Assembly: GCF_000422585.1 (NCBI RefSeq)
Contig: NZ_AUGI01000036.1
Location: 1 to 64,000, forward strand
DNA length: 64,000 nucleotides
Direction of reading: 5' to 3'
Source: Hugenholtzia roseola DSM 9546
GTDB taxonomy: Bacteria > Bacteroidota > Bacteroidia > Cytophagales > Bernardetiaceae
Shown here: positions 26,539 to 36,185 of the stretch, piece after piece
How the letters are laid out: each line of letters starts with the position of its first letter
How positions within the stretch are numbered: position 1 is the stretch's first letter
The notes under the pieces: model-generated
Told to the model about the DNA's origin: nothing
Seen by the model: the letters and a program-made list of their open reading frames with translations, nothing else
Databases searched by the model: none
Program-made: the position numbers and the translations under genes

Positions 26539-28341
26539 ATGAAAAAATACCTACTCGGACTTGCAATAGGCTTAGGCTTGCAAATTCCTATCGCAGAGGC
26601 GCAAAATTCGCCTAATTACCAACTTTCTTCGGAACTTATCGCCGCTTTCCAAGAAGTACAAAGCCACAACCACTCACACGCAGACGGGCGCAACCAGATA
26701 CATAAAAACTGCCTAACCCCCCTACTTTTGCAGGTAAAAGGTTCGTGGGACGAGCTAACCGACGAGGCAAAACAAGTATTCCAACAATTTGAAGACCGCC
26801 CAAGCCTTGCCAGCGAACAAGTAGTCGAGTCCGAACATTTCGCCTTTCACTTTACACTTGTTGGGTCAGATGCCATCGACGTAGCCGACAACAACGGCAA
26901 CGGAACGCCCGACTACATTGAAAAAATGATAACGGCTTTCGAAAAAGTCTATGATGACGAAATCACCCGACAAGGTTACATTTTCCCACCTTCTGACGAG
27001 GGTATTGGCGGTTCAGACTTGTATGATGTCTATATCTTCGACATCGGCGAAGGTTTGTATGGTTATGTGCAGCCCGAAGACATTATCGGCGACAATCCAA
27101 ATTCTTCGCCTGTAGAGAGTAATGCAGGCACAAGTTTTATGGCAATGCGCCACAATTATCGCGGCTTTGGCAATCAAGATGTGGCTTTGAATGTTACGGC
27201 GGCACACGAATTTTTCCATGCCATTCAGATGGGCTATCGCGTAGATTTTCGCCTTCGCAACCCTTCGGCGTGGATTTACGAATCTACTGCCGCTTGGATG
27301 GAAGATGAGGTCTTTGCAGGTGCAGACGACAATTTGCAGTACCTACCAAGCCTTTTCGATGCCCCCGACGTAGCCACAAACCTCAACTTCGCCGACCAAG
27401 GCTGGTCTGAATTTCGTAACTTTCAAGGACATTGGTATGGCGGTTGGATTTTGATGCAATACATCGAAGAAGCCGCTACTTATGAGATTATCCGCAAGAC
27501 GTGGGAAAAAATCCGCAGCGAAGATGAAATTGTAGCCCTCAATGCCTCCCTCAATGAAGTTACGGGTAGGAATTTAAAGCAAATTTTCAACGATTTTTCT
27601 ATTGCGAGCCAACTTCTAACCAATAGCAGCGGCGCAGGAGTCTATACCTTCGAGCGTGCCGAAGACTACAAAACAAGCCTTCGCCGTTTTACGGGGCGCA
27701 CAGGAGTACGCACAGAAAATAATTTCACCTTTTCGGGAACTGCCACCACTTACAGCAGTGGGCAAGGAAATAGCCGCCTATTGCGTTTCAGTCGCGATTA
27801 CATTCGCCTAAATACTTCACAACAAAAGTTTAAAATCAAACTGGTTGTCAATAGCAGCGAGGTTGCCATGCAACTTTTGAAAATCAATAGCAGCACAGGC
27901 GCGTTCGAGGTACAAGGTGGAATTGATAGCAAAGAAATTGAGGTAACGAATGGTACAAATTTTGACCAATTTTTTATTATCGTTTCGCGCTATGATTTCG
28001 AAATTCGCAACACCAATTCTATCCAGTATTCCCTTGATGTAGAACCCGTAGACCAAACAACCGAACCAACGGGCATCGACAATTTAGCACAAGGCGAACT
28101 TGTCAATCTTTTCCCCAATCCAACCACAGAAAAAGTTTGGATTGCATACGAATTGCAGACGCAAGAAAGTATCGCCCTTACTGTTCACGACCTAACGGGA
28201 AGAAATCTTTTCCAGACACAAACATCTGAAAACAAAGGAGTTATGGAAATTCCTGCACAAAACCTCCAAAAAGGAAGCTACTTGGTTTCGATTTGGAAAG
28301 AGGGACAACGTGTAGCGGTGCGCCGTTTTGTGAAGGAATAA
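26539..28341 (+). CDS. Secreted zinc metalloprotease (HEFFH) with T9SS type A sorting domain
   Basis: 600 residues. The signal peptide is 1-21. A protease-like domain (about 80-370) has the zinc motif HEFFH (His223, Glu224, His227) in NVTAAHEFFHAIQMGY, and an EF-hand-like DVADNNGNGTPDYIEKM calcium loop near 113-130. These features resemble the MXAN_6640-type putative metalloproteases. The last ~75 residues (LVNLFPNPTTEKVWIAYEL ... GSYLVSIWKEGQRVAVRRFVKE) are a type A sorting domain, so export through T9SS and cleavage by a PorU protein are expected. It is probably extracellular. Confidence 0.87.
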   Translation: MKKYLLGLAIGLGLQIPIAEAQNSPNYQLSSELIAAFQEVQSHNHSHADGRNQIHKNCLTPLLLQVKGSWDELTDEAKQVFQQFEDRPSLASEQVVESEHFAFHFTLVGSDAIDVADNNGNGTPDYIEKMITAFEKVYDDEITRQGYIFPPSDEGIGGSDLYDVYIFDIGEGLYGYVQPEDIIGDNPNSSPVESNAGTSFMAMRHNYRGFGNQDVALNVTAAHEFFHAIQMGYRVDFRLRNPSAWIYESTAAWMEDEVFAGADDNLQYLPSLFDAPDVATNLNFADQGWSEFRNFQGHWYGGWILMQYIEEAATYEIIRKTWEKIRSEDEIVALNASLNEVTGRNLKQIFNDFSIASQLLTNSSGAGVYTFERAEDYKTSLRRFTGRTGVRTENNFTFSGTATTYSSGQGNSRLLRFSRDYIRLNTSQQKFKIKLVVNSSEVAMQLLKINSSTGAFEVQGGIDSKEIEVTNGTNFDQFFIIVSRYDFEIRNTNSIQYSLDVEPVDQTTEPTGIDNLAQGELVNLFPNPTTEKVWIAYELQTQESIALTVHDLTGRNLFQTQTSENKGVMEIPAQNLQKGSYLVSIWKEGQRVAVRRFVKE

Positions 28342-28398
28342 GTCCTTCGCATCAATCTTATTAAATCCAAAATCTAAACGGTTTGGCATCTAAAAAAT

Positions 28399-28437
28399 CC
28401 CTCCTTTTGTAGTGCAAAGCAACCACAAAAAGAGGGG
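28399..28437 (+). terminator. Imperfect hairpin after metalloprotease gene
   Basis: CCCTCCTTTTGTAGT pairs imperfectly with ACCACAAAAAGAGGGG, followed by TTTGTTT. It is placed as expected for a factor-independent terminator of the preceding gene. Confidence 0.5.
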
Positions 28438-28531
28438 TTTGTTTCCAAAAACGAATCGCATTTTTTTGGATAAAAAAATACAAATGCTCAATAAACTATT
28501 TTCAAGACTTTTTTAAAAACGATTTTACCTA

Positions 28532-30316
28532 ATGAAAAACAAAGATTTTATCAAAATTTTTGAGAAGACAGCCCAACTTATGGAGCTATTGGGCGAAAAC
28601 GAATTTCAGATTAGAAACTATCAAAATCTAATTTTTAAAATTAATAGCATCAGCCAAGAGGTAGCCCAAACTTCCGAAAAAGAATTGGAAAGGTTAGGAT
28701 TTTCTAAAAATCATATCCAAAAATTTGAACAGATACAAGCACAAGGCTTTTTTGAAAAATTGCAACAATTAGAGCAAAAAACTCCCGCAGGTCTTTTTGA
28801 AGTCTTGAAAATCAAGGGCTTAGGAGCAAAAAAAGTGCGTCGCCTTTGGCAGGAACTAAAAATTGAAAGTTTAGACGATTTGAAGGAGGCTTTGGAAAAG
28901 GGCAGTGTCAGTGCCTTGAAAGGTTTTGGCGAAAAGACAGCTCAAAATATTGCCGAACAAATTGTTTTTTTAAACCAACAAGCAGGAAAAGTAAGGTTAG
29001 ATACAGCGCAGCTATTGAGTCTGCACCTACAAAAAAGCCTTCAAAGCCTACAAGAAAAAAATCCTCACCTGCAAATTTATCAGCAGGTAGGGGAATTTCG
29101 CCGAAAAATGCCCACTATTAGCGAAATAGCGTTTGTGGTAGGAATTGCAGACTTTGAAACACAGAGAACTACTATTTTTGAAAATCTGCACCAAATAGAA
29201 AGCCTTGTATTTGATAAAGCGCAGTCAAATCCTTATACTTGGCGCGGCTATTTTGAAGAAACGCATTTAAAAGAGATACAAGTAGTTTTTTATCTTACTA
29301 CTTCTGCCTCTTTTTATGCAAAAGTAGTAGAAAAAACAGGTTCGCAGGCGCATCTGCAAAAGGTAGGCACTTCGGGCAAGACCCTTTTAAGCCTCTGTCA
29401 AGAAAGTTATCGCCACCAACTTTCAAATCCGAACAAAAATAGTTTCAAAAGCGAAGCCGAAGTATATGCTGCCTGTGGCTTAGAAATGCCGCCGCCGCCT
29501 TTGCGCGAGGGACTATTTGAAGATTTTTTTTATATTCAAACGCAAAAAAAGAACAGTCCGCTTTTAGAACTAAATCATATAAAAGGTATTTTACACGCCC
29601 ATTCTACTGATAGCGACGGCAAACAGAGTTTGGAAGAGATGGCGCAGGCTTGCGCTCAAAAAGGTTTTACTTATTTAGGACTAACCGACCATTCGCAGGC
29701 GGCTCACTATGCAGGCGGACTTACACCCGAAAGGGTTTTGGCACAGCAAGCGCGAATAGACCAGTGGAACGCCCAAAATCCAACTTTTCGCATCTTTAAG
29801 GGCATAGAAGCCGACATTTTAGCCAATGGCGATTTAGATTATGAACCTAAAATTTTAGAAACTTTTGACTTTGTAATTGCCTCTGTTCATAGCGGTTTGA
29901 AAATGAGTCAGGAAAAAGCGACTGAACGCCTTTTGAAAGCCATTCAAAACCCTTTTACTACTATCTTGGGACACCCCACAGGTAGGCTTTTACTCTCACG
30001 TGAAGGCTATCCACTTGATTTTCAAGCAATTATAGAAGCCTGTGCCACGCACCAAGTTGCCATAGAAATCAATGCCAACCCCTATCGCCTCGATTTGGAT
30101 TGGCAACAGGTAGGCTATGCCATTGAAAAAGGGGTAAAAATTGCCATCTGCCCCGATGCCCACTCGATAGCAGGTATTGAAGATACGCAGTTTGGCGTTT
30201 GGATTGCGCAAAAGGCAGGTCTTACTGTGGCTGATACGCTTAATGCGCTTAATAGTCAGGAATTTGAATCTTACTTAAAAATGATAAAAAGAAAGAAATT
30301 AGCTTTAAATCAATAA
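28532..30316 (+). CDS. PolX-like protein: PHP nuclease domain with degenerate polymerase domain
   Basis: 594 residues, the PolX length. Residues 1-150 hold the 8-kDa-like domain and two helix-hairpin-helix motifs (IKGLGAKKVRRLW, LKGFGEKTAQNI). The Pol beta-like palm follows, but its site is changed. GEFRR (187-191) remains of GSxRR, while the usual GDxDIL is SEIAFV (197-202) and the third Asp position looks like Gln250. The C-terminal PHP domain is complete: HAHSTDSDG (His355, His357), GLTDHS, IEADI, SVHSGL, LGHPTGRLL and CPDAHS. I infer a metal-dependent 3'-5' exonuclease/phosphoesterase in base-excision repair without polymerase activity. Confidence 0.88.
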   Translation: MKNKDFIKIFEKTAQLMELLGENEFQIRNYQNLIFKINSISQEVAQTSEKELERLGFSKNHIQKFEQIQAQGFFEKLQQLEQKTPAGLFEVLKIKGLGAKKVRRLWQELKIESLDDLKEALEKGSVSALKGFGEKTAQNIAEQIVFLNQQAGKVRLDTAQLLSLHLQKSLQSLQEKNPHLQIYQQVGEFRRKMPTISEIAFVVGIADFETQRTTIFENLHQIESLVFDKAQSNPYTWRGYFEETHLKEIQVVFYLTTSASFYAKVVEKTGSQAHLQKVGTSGKTLLSLCQESYRHQLSNPNKNSFKSEAEVYAACGLEMPPPPLREGLFEDFFYIQTQKKNSPLLELNHIKGILHAHSTDSDGKQSLEEMAQACAQKGFTYLGLTDHSQAAHYAGGLTPERVLAQQARIDQWNAQNPTFRIFKGIEADILANGDLDYEPKILETFDFVIASVHSGLKMSQEKATERLLKAIQNPFTTILGHPTGRLLLSREGYPLDFQAIIEACATHQVAIEINANPYRLDLDWQQVGYAIEKGVKIAICPDAHSIAGIEDTQFGVWIAQKAGLTVADTLNALNSQEFESYLKMIKRKKLALNQ

Positions 30317-30352
30317 AATATATCAGACAACAAATTTAAAATAGTTGTTATT

Positions 30353-32812
30353 TTACTTTCTCAAAAAACCGTATTTATAGATTTTTGGTTCGATACTACT
30401 TGCTAAAATTTTGAGATTTTCTCTCAAATCGCTAACTAACTTAGTATAATGTGCGTCTTCGCTTTTGCTATTCATACGACCTTTTGCATTTCTGCCCTGA
30501 AAATGCGCCCTGATGTCATAAAGGCTTGCATTGGCGTTGTATTCGCCCATCTGCATGACAACGCCGCCATGCGTTTTGGTAAATTCCTGACTGTGGTAAT
30601 ATTGCCACAAAGCACGACCCGACGCAAAAACAGCAGTAGCTTGAACCGAAAATGATAACGGAATTGTTCTAATTTTTTCCGATTCTAACAAATTTCCGTT
30701 GCCGTTAGGCTTCAATTTTCCTTTTATAAAATCCGTCATAAAATTACTTTCAAATTTAGCTTTTGCCCCAACTTCCTGCTCGGTAAAAGGTATCCAATGA
30801 TTAACGCCCTCCTCGCTCGATATTCTATTCTGACCATGAAAGAGCGTAAAAGCTAAACAATCTGTTTGAAATTCTAAATCGTTTTCCCAACCCTGTTGAG
30901 GCGATAAAAATTGGTCGCGGTCATTGAGCCAAGTCGCTTCTATGCAGTGGCGAACGGCAAAGTAGATACAACCTTGAAAGATATTATTTATAGTAAAGGC
31001 ATAATAATTTACATGACGTGTTCCTTTTGTATTAGACAAGTTCAAGAATTTTTGATTTTGAAAATCCGTTCCTGAATTATCCATGTAACCAATATGCTCA
31101 TTAGCACCATTGTCATAAATTTTTATCCACTTATTGATGCTTGCAGGCAAATCGCCATAAAAACTTTTCTCACCATTTTTGTTACCATTATTTTCGATAA
31201 TATCGCAAACAATTTCATTTATTTTTTCTTTTTTGGAAGTGTCCCATACCGTAAAACCGATAGGAAAACTGCCCTTCACATTGTCAAACGTGTTTGCTCG
31301 TACCAAAAAACCTGTTAGAAATTTTGCATAAAAAAATTGACGAAATTTTATAAAATTTGTACCCTGAACAAATTTGAATGTAGAGAATTGTGCTAATTTC
31401 ACATCAGGAATTTTATCATAAATGCGTGCCATAAACAGAGCAAAAACCTCGTTAGCAGCTCCATTTATTTTTGACCGATATAGTTCCCTAACTGAATGAC
31501 TTTTTGCTACCCCTGCCTTATTTTCACCTGTACCCGTAACCGTTTTGGCTGTTGTAGCCTCCGCATAAGGCGGATTGATGTAGATAATTAGTTTTTTTCT
31601 TTTTTCAGGATTATTGATAATTGCTTGTAAGGAAGAAGGAAGTTTTGAAAAATCGTCATTTAGAAAATCAAATTGAAAGACATTTTCTTCTATTAAATTT
31701 GCCCCATTTTTGATACGGTCGTGCATCACATCTACGTCTTGTTTGTCCAAAGTAGATGCCCAAACCTGATACTTATTCGTTAAACCATTTAATAAATTAC
31801 CTGTGCCTGCCGCACAATCCCAAATAAAATACTCATCTTGCCAATCCTGACCTAAGACCGACGCTAAATATTTTTGGGAAAGTTCTACCCAAATTTGGGG
31901 CGTGAAAAAGCTACCTTTTCGCTCGCGTATGTCCTGCGGGACAAGCAAATCTCTGCGCTCGACGATATAGTCCCAATACTCTTCCTTCGGCGGACGCTCG
32001 TATTTATTCCAAAACTGTGTATGCGCTACTTGGTTGTCGGTAAAAGAGGTTTTTGTTTCATCAAACATACCCATTTTATTTAACTTTCTATCTAAAACAT
32101 AGTGATTTTGTTTTAATAGTACAAAAAGTTTTTCTTTTAGCGTTATATTTTCATTAGAAAGCAAATCTGCCAAATAAAAATCACCATCAATAATACCGCC
32201 TTGCTTGGCAATATCCCACTTAACAGCAATCGTGGGCTTGACAGTTTGTAGCCATTTATTGTAAATTGTTATGAAATTATTTTTATCAATTTTTGTCTTA
32301 GTTAGTCCAAATCTACCTACGATAAAGTTCTCTTTTATAAATTTTTTAAGCTCATAGTCGTCTTTTTCATAAAAAAACAAAAGAGCTTTTATTTCGATTG
32401 TTTTCTTTACTTTTTCATAAATGAGCTTAAATTCTTTGCTTTCATGGTCGGAAGGGGTAACATTCCAGTTGAAATCATTTAGATAAAAAATTTCATAAAT
32501 ATTATTATACGGAACAAAAGCTATCTTTTCACCATCAAAAGCACCCAAAAAGGCAGGTGGAAGGTAGGTATCGAAGGTTCGCGCCTTGCCAATGGTTAGA
32601 ATTAGCTGCACAATAGATTTGTAAATATCTGAACTACCTTTTTTAGCTTCTGCCCATAAAAGCGATTCCTGCTCAAAAATTTCGCGCGAGGATTGGTGCA
32701 TACAAACACAAAAATCTACATTGCCGATAATCTCTGTGCAGTTGTAAAGCCAAAAATAATCTTGTGCTACCTTATTTTTGATAGCTTCTTCTCTAATATT
32801 TTGATATTTCAT
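30353..32812 (-). CDS. Putative single-polypeptide restriction-modification enzyme (N6-adenine methyltransferase with N-terminal nuclease-like motif)
   Basis: 819 residues. The methyltransferase is clear: SAM motif I is WDCAAGTGNLL (Asp332) and catalytic motif IV is NPPY (413-416). Upstream is RERKGSFFTPQIWVELSQKYL, typical of N6 DNA methylases. Near the N-terminus D33, then E55-A-K57 in LLWAEAKKG and a following IVQLIL helix, fit a PD-(D/E)XK nuclease, which would make this a type IIG/IIC-like fusion. The C-terminal 250 residues may recognise DNA. No separate nuclease or specificity gene is adjacent. Base composition is visibly more AT-rich than in the neighbours, suggesting transfer. It is convergent with the PolX-like gene. 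Confidence 0.8.
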   Translation of the reverse strand: MKYQNIREEAIKNKVAQDYFWLYNCTEIIGNVDFCVCMHQSSREIFEQESLLWAEAKKGSSDIYKSIVQLILTIGKARTFDTYLPPAFLGAFDGEKIAFVPYNNIYEIFYLNDFNWNVTPSDHESKEFKLIYEKVKKTIEIKALLFFYEKDDYELKKFIKENFIVGRFGLTKTKIDKNNFITIYNKWLQTVKPTIAVKWDIAKQGGIIDGDFYLADLLSNENITLKEKLFVLLKQNHYVLDRKLNKMGMFDETKTSFTDNQVAHTQFWNKYERPPKEEYWDYIVERRDLLVPQDIRERKGSFFTPQIWVELSQKYLASVLGQDWQDEYFIWDCAAGTGNLLNGLTNKYQVWASTLDKQDVDVMHDRIKNGANLIEENVFQFDFLNDDFSKLPSSLQAIINNPEKRKKLIIYINPPYAEATTAKTVTGTGENKAGVAKSHSVRELYRSKINGAANEVFALFMARIYDKIPDVKLAQFSTFKFVQGTNFIKFRQFFYAKFLTGFLVRANTFDNVKGSFPIGFTVWDTSKKEKINEIVCDIIENNGNKNGEKSFYGDLPASINKWIKIYDNGANEHIGYMDNSGTDFQNQKFLNLSNTKGTRHVNYYAFTINNIFQGCIYFAVRHCIEATWLNDRDQFLSPQQGWENDLEFQTDCLAFTLFHGQNRISSEEGVNHWIPFTEQEVGAKAKFESNFMTDFIKGKLKPNGNGNLLESEKIRTIPLSFSVQATAVFASGRALWQYYHSQEFTKTHGGVVMQMGEYNANASLYDIRAHFQGRNAKGRMNSKSEDAHYTKLVSDLRENLKILASSIEPKIYKYGFLRK

Positions 32813-33472
32813 GAAAAAACTGGATTAAAAGATTGTGTTTGCAGACTTTTTAACATCAATAAGGCTGCAAGATAGCATTTTTTTCGCACAATCTGCTAAT
32901 CAAATGGGCAATGAAAATATTAGTCTAATGGTTATAAGATTTACACAAAATCAAAACAAAAAAACAGTAGTATTTATAACAAACAAAGTTAAATAATAAC
33001 AAATTAAAAAATTTTATAAAAAACATAACTTTTATTTTTTTAACTATTATATTTTGAAAAAAATAATTGCAAAAAATAAACTTAATGACACTACGCACTG
33101 GCTACCTGCAATAGAATAGGCAAATAAAAACATACCTATCAAAGTTTATACACCAACTACTTGATGCAAAAACTGTCCCAATCGTTGTAAGTACCCTTTA
33201 TTTCTTGTTGTTACGAATAAAAATCGCTCCAATATTTATTTTTAATCATTATCTATAATTGCTAAATCTTACGTAGTACAGAAGTAGCAATATGCTGTAA
33301 AGTGTGGTTGCAAAAGTTTTTCTACAACCCACAAAGGCTATAAAGGACTATTTATCAAACCAAGACCACGAAAAAGTAACCTAAACCTACAAAATCTCCC
33401 ACAAATTTCCAAGCCAAAAACGCCTATTATAGAAAAAATCATAATTTTTATTTGGTAGATAAATGGCAAAAT
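32813..33472. other. AT-rich non-coding stretch beside the RM gene
   Basis: About 660 bp with no ORF worth calling on either strand and strongly AT-rich, particularly 32930-33080. It separates the putative RM gene from hisA. I saw no inverted ends, tRNA or clear repeat. It may hold the RM promoter or remains of an acquisition event. Confidence 0.5.
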
Positions 33473-33505
33473 GAAAGCTAATCCATTTAAAAATGATTAG
33501 CTTTC
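33473..33505 (-). terminator. Perfect hairpin at end of hisA
   Basis: GAAAGCTAATC and GATTAGCTTTC form a perfect 11-bp stem with an 11-nt loop, 8 bp past the hisA stop. ATTTTGCC follows on the minus strand, so the T-tail is short. Confidence 0.65.
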
Positions 33506-33512
33506 AAAAAAA

Positions 33513-34208
33513 CTAAATCAAAATTTTATTTTCATAAATAGCTTTTCCAACAATCACGCCATCAATACCTGCCGTAGCCAAATCGTCAAGGTCTTGTTGC
33601 GAACTCACCCCACCGCTGGCAATAAGTGTAAGCTCTGGAAAACGCGCCCTTAGTTTCTGATACAGTTCTAAGTTTATACCTTCTAATGCACCATCTTTGT
33701 CTATATCTGTGCAAAAAAATTGCGTAAGCCCCTTCTTTTGATGCGTTTCTATGAAATCAAAAATATGCCAAGTGCTGCCTTCAAGCCAACCGCTGGTAAG
33801 CAAATGCTCCTGCTTTACATCTGCCGCCAAAAGGACTTTTTCACCTCCCAAAAGTGCTAACATTTCCCAAAAATGGTCTGGTTGTTTCACCGCCAAACTG
33901 CCAATATTGACCATTTCTGCCCCCCTATTTAGAACTTCCTGCGCCGCTTGCAAGGTTGTAATACCACCCCCATAATCTATTATTAGATTGGTTTTAGTTG
34001 CAATTTTTTCTAAAATGCTTAGGTGCTTTGGCTCACGCGCCTTAGCACCGTCCAAATCGACCATGTGTAGGCGCGTAATGCCCTTTTCTTCAAAAATTTG
34101 TGCCTGCACCAAAGGGTCGGCATTGTAAATTTTAGAAGTATTGTAGTCGCCCTTTGTGAGGCGAACACATTTGCCCTCTATCAAATCGATGGCAGGAATG
34201 AGTTGCAT
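33513..34208 (-). CDS. hisA: Phosphoribosylformimino-AICAR ribonucleotide isomerase (HisA)
   Basis: 231 residues, a TIM barrel of normal length. It opens MQLIPAIDLIEGKCVRLTKGDY with Asp8. The second catalytic Asp is in LLAADVKQEHL, and the phosphate-binding loops are IDYGGGI and IASGGV...GVIVGKAIYE. It carries out the fourth step of histidine synthesis. No other his gene is present. It starts 26 bp after recQ and appears to be the last gene of an antiporter-recQ-hisA transcript. Confidence 0.94.
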   Translation of the reverse strand: MQLIPAIDLIEGKCVRLTKGDYNTSKIYNADPLVQAQIFEEKGITRLHMVDLDGAKAREPKHLSILEKIATKTNLIIDYGGGITTLQAAQEVLNRGAEMVNIGSLAVKQPDHFWEMLALLGGEKVLLAADVKQEHLLTSGWLEGSTWHIFDFIETHQKKGLTQFFCTDIDKDGALEGINLELYQKLRARFPELTLIASGGVSSQQDLDDLATAGIDGVIVGKAIYENKILI

Positions 34209-34234
34209 AGTTTTTATGATTTAATTTTTAAAGT

Positions 34235-36175
34235 TTATTTTTTATAAATTTCACCAAATTGATTGCGTGCAATTAGCTCCTCTTCTAATAGTTTTTTCAG
34301 AGCGGTCATAATTTTTTCACTTTGCAAGATGCCCTGATGAGTGCTAATTTTTTCTACAAGAAGTCGCAATTCTATTGGTTCGGAGGTGAGCATTTGCAGT
34401 ATGGCGGTGCTAATTTTTGCAGTATCTTGCTCATTTTTAAGCAGTTGTGTAGTCGAGCTTTGTTTCTTTTTCTGAATACAAACATCACAAACGCCACAAA
34501 TTTGGTCGGTTATCTCACCAAAATATTCCAGCAAAACTTGGGTTCGACAGCGCACCTGATTTTGAACATATTGCGTCATGGCAGAGATTTTGTCGAGTGC
34601 GTCATTTTTACGAAAAGCCAAAAACGCTTCATTGAGGGGCAAATCCGCTGCCCCATACCGTTCGGTGAGAAATTGCAGTTGGGGCGCGTCTTTTTGTGGT
34701 ATGTAATCCAATACGCCCGTTTGTGCTAAAAATTCTAACTTATTTTTTGTTTCAAAAGGTGTAATTTTTGCCTGTGTCGCAATTTTTTTCTCTTGTATCG
34801 AAACATAAGCCGAAAAAAGTCCCCCATAAAGACGCATCAACGTTTTGATAAAAGAATCCATTTCGGGATAGCGAATTTGATAATTGTATAAATCTTGTGA
34901 AGTCAGGAGAAAATGCAATTTTGAAGGCAAATAAAAACTTTCTGATAGTTGTATAAACTCTTGTTCTTCCAACTTTTTTAGAGAATAGTAAGCCTCTGTA
35001 TAAGGAATGTTAAATTTTTTGTAAAAATCTTCTATATCAAAATCAAAACTATCTTTGGGAAAACTTCCTACCGCAATTTTAAAATAATTTGCCAAAGATT
35101 GATATGTTTTTCTAATGATTGCGCTGCTGGGGTGTGCCTGTAATGTTCTTTTTGTTAGATTTTGAATATCATTTTGGTTGTAAAGCAAGACGGCGTATGC
35201 TTTTTTTTCGTCCCTACCTGCACGCCCTGCTTCCTGATAGTAGGCTTCGAGCGAATCGGGCAGTTCAGTATGAATGACAAGGCGCACATCGGGCTTATCA
35301 ATGCCCATTCCAAAAGCGTTGGTGGCAGCGATAAGGCGAATTTTACCCTCTATCCACGACTGCTGAACGGTATTGCGCTGCTCCTGCGTCAGTCCTGCAT
35401 GGTAATAATCGGCAGAGATACCTTGCTTGCGAAGCCAAGCCGCCATTTCTTTGCAAGCCGCTCTACTTCTCAAATAAATAATAGCCGAACCTTGCACATT
35501 TTTTAGAATTTGTAAAACTTTTTTAGGCTTATCTTCTTCATAAAAAACCGAATAAGAGAGGTTTGCCCTTGCAAAACTTTTAATAAATACTTTTGCACTA
35601 TCAGGAAAATGTAATTTTTCCATGATGTCTTGTTTTACTTTTGGCGTAGCCGTAGCAGTAAGGGCAAGGCAAGGTGTTTTGGGCAGTAGTTCGCGAATTT
35701 GATAAATTTCGGTGTAGGGCGGACGAAAATCGTAGCCCCATTGCGAAATGCAGTGCGCCTCGTCGATTGCCAAAAGCCCCACTTGCATGCGTTTGAGCCG
35801 CTCGCGGAAAAGGTTTGTTTTGAGCCTTTCGGGGGAAAGATAGAGGAACTTGATTTTGCCTATTGCAGCCCATTCCAAAACTAAATCAATTTCTTTTTGA
35901 TGCATGCCCGAAAAGATAGCGGCAGCGGGAATTTTGCGCTTGCGAAGTTGGAAAACTTGGTCTTTCATCAAGGCAATCAGGGGCGTTACGACCAAACAGA
36001 CCCCCTCCATAGCTAAGGCAGGCACTTGAAAACAGATAGATTTCCCCCCTCCCGTAGGCATCAGGGCAAGGGTATCGTAGCCGCTCAAAGTGGCGGCAAT
36101 GATGTCTTCCTGCAAAGGACGAAAAGCGTCGTAGCCCCAATATGTTTTGAGAATTTCGCGAATATTTGCAGCCAT
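34235..36175 (-). CDS. recQ: RecQ-family ATP-dependent DNA helicase
   Basis: 646 residues. Motif I is MPTGGGKSICFQVPAL, motif II AIDEAHCISQWGYDFRP, motif III LTATATPKV, and motif VI QEAGRAGRDEKKA. The RecQ-Ct zinc cysteines appear in RCRTQVLLEYFGEITDQICGVCDVC, followed by a winged-helix region. An HRDC domain is not seen; the tail ends with a short helical segment (ALKKLLEEELIARNQFGEIYKK). It unwinds DNA 3'-5' in recombination and fork repair. It lies 10 bp after the antiporter gene. Confidence 0.95.
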   Translation of the reverse strand: MAANIREILKTYWGYDAFRPLQEDIIAATLSGYDTLALMPTGGGKSICFQVPALAMEGVCLVVTPLIALMKDQVFQLRKRKIPAAAIFSGMHQKEIDLVLEWAAIGKIKFLYLSPERLKTNLFRERLKRMQVGLLAIDEAHCISQWGYDFRPPYTEIYQIRELLPKTPCLALTATATPKVKQDIMEKLHFPDSAKVFIKSFARANLSYSVFYEEDKPKKVLQILKNVQGSAIIYLRSRAACKEMAAWLRKQGISADYYHAGLTQEQRNTVQQSWIEGKIRLIAATNAFGMGIDKPDVRLVIHTELPDSLEAYYQEAGRAGRDEKKAYAVLLYNQNDIQNLTKRTLQAHPSSAIIRKTYQSLANYFKIAVGSFPKDSFDFDIEDFYKKFNIPYTEAYYSLKKLEEQEFIQLSESFYLPSKLHFLLTSQDLYNYQIRYPEMDSFIKTLMRLYGGLFSAYVSIQEKKIATQAKITPFETKNKLEFLAQTGVLDYIPQKDAPQLQFLTERYGAADLPLNEAFLAFRKNDALDKISAMTQYVQNQVRCRTQVLLEYFGEITDQICGVCDVCIQKKKQSSTTQLLKNEQDTAKISTAILQMLTSEPIELRLLVEKISTHQGILQSEKIMTALKKLLEEELIARNQFGEIYKK

Positions 36176-36185
36176 GTCGTTTTTT

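Noticed and set aside
33300-33345. Possible hairpin GTGTGGTTG / CAACCCAC in the AT-rich region
   Set aside because: Pairing is short and imperfect with no T-tail; too weak to call.
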